DNA of 8,371 nucleotides from an uncultured Anaerotruncus sp. (GTDB taxonomy: Bacteria > Bacillota_A > Clostridia > Oscillospirales > CAG-272). The stretch is from NCBI GenBank assembly GCA_958414155.1, contig CATYWI010000033.1, forward strand, positions 1-8,371. Reading direction: 5' to 3'. This document shows positions 5,127 through 8,371 of the stretch, one piece after another (within the stretch, counting starts at the first letter, position 1; every line of letters begins with the position of its first letter). The notes under the pieces were generated by a model. It was not told the DNA's origin. It saw nothing but the letters and a program-made list of their open reading frames with translations, and did not search any database. Made by a program: the position numbers and the translations under genes.

Positions 5127-6860
5127 ATGAAAAGAAAAAAGAATTATCCTCTTTATGAGACAACGGTTTTCCGTGATTTCCGCGTTATGACCGAGCAGGC
5201 GGCTGATCTGCACGGCAACGATACTGCATTTTCCTATAAAAACAATCCCGGCGACCCCGAAACGGTAAAGATATCGTTCAATCAGGCGCGCGAGAATATC
5301 CGCAATTTCGGCACCGAATGCATAGCGATGGGTCTGTGCGATAAAAAATGCGCTATTATCGGCACCGGAAGCGTGGGATGGATATATTCCTACTTTGCAC
5401 TTATGTCGATAGGCGCCGTAACGGTACCGATCGATAAGGAGCTTCCCGCAAATGAGATGGCGTCGATAATCAGCCGCGCAGAATGCACGGCGGTGTTCTA
5501 CGGCGCCGAGATAGGCGGCAAGCTCGACTATCTCAAGGCAAATACCGGAGCTTCGGTGTACGTATGCATAAACGGCGAGCAGAGCCTCAAGGACGGCGCC
5601 GACGCCGACATGACAGCCGCAGAGCTTATTTCACGCGGCGGCGAGAAGTTCGCCGCAGGCGATAATTCCTACTACGATTACGAGATTGATCCAGACCGTC
5701 TTGCCTCCATCGTTTTCACATCCGGTACAACCGGTAAGGGCAAGGGCGTTATGCTTTCGCAGACCAATATCGTCTCCGACATGACGCAGGGAATGTACAA
5801 CTTCGCTATCACCAAAAAGACCATGAACCTGCTGCCCCCGCACCACACCTTCGGTTCAACGGTCAACTATGTCGGTCACTTCTCTCAGGGCTGTGAGATA
5901 TACATCTCGTCCGGACTGCGTTACATGCTCAAGGAGATGCAGGAGCAGAAGCCCACGCACCTTATTCTTGTCCCGCTGTTCGTCGAAACGATATACCGCC
6001 GCATCTGGGCGACCGCAGAAAAGACGGGAGCTGCCGAAAAGCTCAAAAAAGGCATAAAAATCAGCAACGCACTGCGCAAAATCGGTATCGATAAGAGACG
6101 TAAGCTGTTTGCCGATGTCCTCAATACTTTTGGCGGTAAGCTTACTATGATAATCTGCGGCGGCGCGGCGCTCAACCAGGATATAATCGATTTCTTTGAT
6201 GCGATCGGTATCACGATCCTGAACGGCTACGGTATAACCGAGTGCGCTCCGCTCATCTCCTGCAACCGCAATGAGCTTCAGTACAGAGGCAGCGTGGGCA
6301 TTCCGATCATCGGCGAAGAGGTAAAAATCAAGGATCCCGATGAAAACGGCGAGGGCGAGATCTGCGTAAAGGGTCCCAACGTAATGCTGGGCTATTTTGA
6401 GGATCCCGAGGCTACTGCGGCGGTGTTTGACGAGGAGGGCTTCTTCCGCACCGGCGACTACGGAAGGATCGAGGAAGTCGATGGCGACAAGTGGATCTAC
6501 ATCACCGGCAGACTTAAAAACCTTATCATCTTCTCCAACGGTAAGAACGTTTATCCCGAGGAGATCGAAACCGAGCTTTCCCGCATACGCGGCGTGCTTG
6601 AGGTGGTCGTTTATGCCGGAGAGAGCCGCAAGGATCCCTCCAAGGAAGTTATCGTTGCCGAGATTTACCCCGACTACGAGCAGCTTGAGGCTGACGGCGT
6701 GTCCGACATCCAGGCGTATTTCAACGAGCATGTAAGAGAGGCAAACGCGAGAATGGCTCCTTATAAGAAGGTCGGTCTCGTTAAGGTCCGCAAGACAGAG
6801 TTCACAAAGAATACCTCAAAGAAGATCACAAGATTCAATATCGATAAGTCGATAGACTGA
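5127..6860 (+). CDS. AMP-dependent (long-chain) fatty acid--CoA ligase
   Basis: A 577-residue member of the ANL adenylate-forming superfamily. It should activate a carboxylic acid with ATP to an acyl-AMP and then transfer the acyl group to CoA. The core motifs are all present: the phosphate-binding loop TSGTTGKGKG (198-207), NGYGITECAP (366-375), GEICVKGPNVMLGY (410-423), RTGDYG with the ribose-binding Asp (441-446), the hinge motif GRLKNLIIFSNGKN (461-474), and a C-terminal lysine motif NTSKKITR (562-569) holding the likely catalytic Lys. Length and the YGITE-type motif favour long-chain fatty acid substrates, but chain length cannot be read from sequence. There is no signal peptide; the protein should be cytoplasmic or loosely membrane-associated. 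The start has GAAAGG 12 bases upstream and MKRKK at the N-terminus. The gene has its own promoter and is closed by a terminator cluster. Confidence 0.93.
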   Translation: MKRKKNYPLYETTVFRDFRVMTEQAADLHGNDTAFSYKNNPGDPETVKISFNQARENIRNFGTECIAMGLCDKKCAIIGTGSVGWIYSYFALMSIGAVTVPIDKELPANEMASIISRAECTAVFYGAEIGGKLDYLKANTGASVYVCINGEQSLKDGADADMTAAELISRGGEKFAAGDNSYYDYEIDPDRLASIVFTSGTTGKGKGVMLSQTNIVSDMTQGMYNFAITKKTMNLLPPHHTFGSTVNYVGHFSQGCEIYISSGLRYMLKEMQEQKPTHLILVPLFVETIYRRIWATAEKTGAAEKLKKGIKISNALRKIGIDKRRKLFADVLNTFGGKLTMIICGGAALNQDIIDFFDAIGITILNGYGITECAPLISCNRNELQYRGSVGIPIIGEEVKIKDPDENGEGEICVKGPNVMLGYFEDPEATAAVFDEEGFFRTGDYGRIEEVDGDKWIYITGRLKNLIIFSNGKNVYPEEIETELSRIRGVLEVVVYAGESRKDPSKEVIVAEIYPDYEQLEADGVSDIQAYFNEHVREANARMAPYKKVGLVKVRKTEFTKNTSKKITRFNIDKSID

Positions 6861-6866
6861 TCATAT

Positions 6867-6906
6867 AAAAAGTGGCTGTTAAAAACTCGACGTTTTTAAC
6901 AGCCAC
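6867..6906 (-). terminator. Minus-strand terminator, shared-core hairpin
   Basis: GTGGCTGTTAAAAAC (6872-6886) pairs perfectly over 15 bp with 6892-6906 around loop TCGAC. On the plus strand it is followed by GGGG, not T's. On the minus strand it is followed by TTTTT (plus AAAAA at 6867-6871). It therefore best terminates transcripts coming from the ATPase gene, about 180 bases past its stop. Its core matches the hairpin at 1369. Confidence 0.65.
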
Positions 6907-6910
6907 GGGG

Positions 6911-6939
6911 AAATGCCGGTCGGGATACCGGCATTTTTT
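6911..6939 (+). terminator. Plus-strand terminator after the acyl-CoA ligase
   Basis: AAATGCCGGT (6911-6920) pairs with ACCGGCATTT (6927-6936) around a 6-base loop. The right arm runs into a T-tract at 6934-6939. This is the first proper plus-strand terminator after the ligase. Confidence 0.8.
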
Positions 6940-6943
6940 ATGC

Positions 6944-6981
6944 GATCCTGGTCGGTTTTGCCGACCAGGATCTTTGTTTTT
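6944..6981 (+). terminator. Second plus-strand terminator
   Basis: GATCCTGGTCGG (6944-6955) and its exact complement (6961-6972) form a 12-bp stem with loop TTTTG, followed by TTTGTTTTT (6973-6981). This is a strong intrinsic terminator. Confidence 0.85.
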
Positions 6982-6997
6982 CGGTTTTCTTGGCGGT

Positions 6998-7020
6998 AAA
7001 ACGGCGGTGTACAGCCGCCG
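6998..7020 (-). terminator. Weak GC-rich hairpin, possible minus-strand terminator
   Basis: CGGCGG (7002-7007) pairs with CCGCCG (7015-7020). Read on the minus strand, the stem is followed by only four T's (plus AAAA at 6998-7001). It may assist termination of the ATPase transcript. Confidence 0.35.
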
Positions 7021-7033
7021 AGGACAAGGTGTC

Positions 7034-7079
7034 GGAGGTGTTAAAAAACTCAATTTGAGTTTTTTAACACCTCCTTTTT
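7034..7079 (+). terminator. Long-stem plus-strand terminator at the ATPase 3' end
   Basis: Bases 7034-7051 pair perfectly with 7057-7074 (18 bp, loop AATTT), followed by TTTTT (7075-7079). The stem starts GGAGGTGTTAAAAAAC and resembles the hairpins at 1369 and 6872. The U-tract is on the plus strand, so it protects the ATPase gene from antisense read-through. It lies only 9 bases from the ATPase stop codon. Confidence 0.75.
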
Positions 7080-7082
7080 GTT

Positions 7083-8371
7083 TTACGCTTTTTTCTTCTT
7101 TGCGAAAAGCGAGGTGATGAGCTTTGTAACTTCGATAAGAGGTATGATAACGAATGCCATGCCTAAGGCTATGAGGTATTCGGTTATGCTTATATGAGCA
7201 AATTCAAATGCATCGCGCAGGAAGGGCACGTAAATGACGAGCGTCGTAAGAACGAGCGAGCCTATCATGGATACCCACAGCCACACATTCTGCTTTTTAA
7301 GGGTGAATATCGAGCCGTGGAGTGAGCGCATATTGAAGGAGTGGAATATCTCAACGAGCGAGAGCGTCAGGAAAGCCATGGTCATGCCGTCAACGCTGTT
7401 GGTGATCTCCCAGTTGCCTGTTTCAATGCGGTGACCGACAAAGTAGGAAAGCACGGTAAGTCCGGCTATTGCAAGTCCCTGCAGGGCGATGTGAATGCCC
7501 ATGCCGCCTGCAAAAATACCGTCCTTGGAGTCGCGCGGCGGGCGCTGCATGACGTCAGGCTCGCTCTTTTCCATGCCGAGCGCAATTGCGGGCAGACAGT
7601 CGGTGATAAGGTTGATCCAGAGCAGGTGGGCGGGCTTGAGGATCGTAAAGCCGAGGATGGTCGCGGCGAATATCGAGATGACCTCAGCGAGGTTGGAGGA
7701 GAGCAGGAACTGGATCGCCTTGCGGATGTTGTCGTATATGCGTCTGCCCTCTTCGACAGCAGCCACTATTGTGGCAAAGTTGTCGTCGGCAAGAACCATA
7801 TCGGCAACGTTCTTCGTGACGTCGGTGCCTGTGATGCCCATGCCGACGCCTATGTCGGAGGACTTGATCGAGGGCGCATCGTTTACACCGTCGCCTGTCA
7901 TTGCGGTGATCTTTCCGTGCGCGCGCCATGCATTGACTATGCGCACTTTGTGCTCGGGCTGTACGCGGGCATATACCGAGTAGTTTTCAATAGTCTTTTC
8001 AAGCTCCTCGTCGGAGATTGAATTCAGCTCCGCACCGGTAATGGCAAGGTCGCCCTCGCGCAGGATACCAAGCTGACGCGCTATCGCGGCGGCGGTATCG
8101 CGGTGGTCGCCGGTTATCATTATCGGGCGTATGCCCGCCTCGCGGCATTCCTTTACCGCGTCTATGACTTCGGGACGTACAGGGTCTATCATACCGACAA
8201 GACCGAGGAAGACAAGGTCGGATTCCATGATCTCGGGGGTGTAGTCGGTGGGGGCGGTATCATATTTACGGCAGGCAGCCGCAAGCACGCGCAGTGCGCG
8301 GTCGGCAAAGCGCTTGTTTGCCTCGGCAAGCTCTACGCGCAGATCGTCGGTAAGGGGAATTACCTTTCCGT
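7083..8371 (-). CDS. Cation-transporting P-type ATPase, Ca2+ (P2) type, C-terminal part
   Basis: The reading frame stays open to the right edge, so the N-terminus (actuator domain, TM1-4, phosphorylated Asp in DKTGT) lies outside the window; 428 residues are visible. These are the end of the nucleotide-binding domain, then P-domain motifs DPVRPE (from 62), MITGDHRDTA (TGDH 86-89) and TGDGVNDAP (158-166), and the C-terminal membrane segments. TM5 holds NLAEV (226-230), TM6 holds NLITDCLPA (Asn253, Thr256, Asp257), and TM8 has a Glu (340). These positions match Ca2+ ligands of SERCA-like pumps, so Ca2+ export is the likely role, although ion choice is inferred. TM6 has Cys where SERCA has Gly after TD. 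The tail ends AKKKKA. The GTG at 8288 is an internal Val, not a start. The gene converges on the acyl-CoA ligase. Confidence 0.93.
   Translation of the reverse strand, partial: GKVIPLTDDLRVELAEANKRFADRALRVLAAACRKYDTAPTDYTPEIMESDLVFLGLVGMIDPVRPEVIDAVKECREAGIRPIMITGDHRDTAAAIARQLGILREGDLAITGAELNSISDEELEKTIENYSVYARVQPEHKVRIVNAWRAHGKITAMTGDGVNDAPSIKSSDIGVGMGITGTDVTKNVADMVLADDNFATIVAAVEEGRRIYDNIRKAIQFLLSSNLAEVISIFAATILGFTILKPAHLLWINLITDCLPAIALGMEKSEPDVMQRPPRDSKDGIFAGGMGIHIALQGLAIAGLTVLSYFVGHRIETGNWEITNSVDGMTMAFLTLSLVEIFHSFNMRSLHGSIFTLKKQNVWLWVSMIGSLVLTTLVIYVPFLRDAFEFAHISITEYLIALGMAFVIIPLIEVTKLITSLFAKKKKA

Noticed and set aside
5856..6731. A 291-codon open frame on the minus strand
   Set aside because: It is antisense to the acyl-CoA ligase, whose conserved motifs run through this exact stretch. 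Long antisense frames are expected from the codon bias.
7341..8021. A 226-codon open frame on the plus strand
   Set aside because: It is antisense to the P-type ATPase, whose TGDGVNDAP and membrane motifs cover the same bases.
8286..8288. GTG as the start of the P-type ATPase
   Set aside because: The frame continues without a stop to 8371 with family-like sequence, and a pump of this family needs several hundred more N-terminal residues.

Overview
The window looks like chromosomal DNA from a low-to-mid GC anaerobic member of the Clostridia, probably a gut Oscillospirales/Ruminococcaceae-type organism. The grounds are AAGGAGG-type ribosome binding sites, sigma-A promoters of TTGACA-N17-TAGAAT type, a CIRCE/HrcA heat-shock operator, and large secreted proteins with Cys-pair repeats and C-terminal repeats of a kind common in that group. 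The species is inferred from style only; no marker gene is present.

Layout. At 1-85 there may be the last codons of an upstream gene. At 87-1184 lies a secreted protein with 20 cysteines, followed by a structured 3' region ending in a strong terminator (about 1402). A CIRCE element (1482-1508) and a probable promoter precede a small heat-shock protein gene (1661-2098), which is closed by two terminators. The stretch 2207-2600 has no protein gene. It holds two tandem copies, 201 bases apart, of a structured RNA-like element with a 92-base core that is identical in both. A near-consensus sigma-A promoter (2609-2637) then drives a large secreted multidomain protein (Cys/His peptidase-like region, SH3b, two C-terminal repeats; to 5000). 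A second good promoter (5035-5063) precedes an acyl-CoA ligase (5127-6860). The last gene, on the minus strand from 7083 to the right edge, is the C-terminal part of a P2-type, Ca2+-ATPase-like pump.

The convergent gap 6861-7082 contains five consecutive hairpins, some with U-tracts on the plus strand and one with a U-tract on the minus strand, so it acts as a two-way transcription barrier. Three hairpins in the window (1369, 6872, 7034) share a core sequence and may be copies of one terminator-hairpin family.

The genes do not form one pathway. Each appears to be a separate transcription unit: envelope or secreted functions (87-1184, 2736-5000), protein quality control (hsp20), lipid activation (acyl-CoA ligase) and ion transport (P-type ATPase). 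The most interesting item is the tandem RNA pair. My best family guess, from memory and unverified, is the raiA-motif noncoding RNA class.
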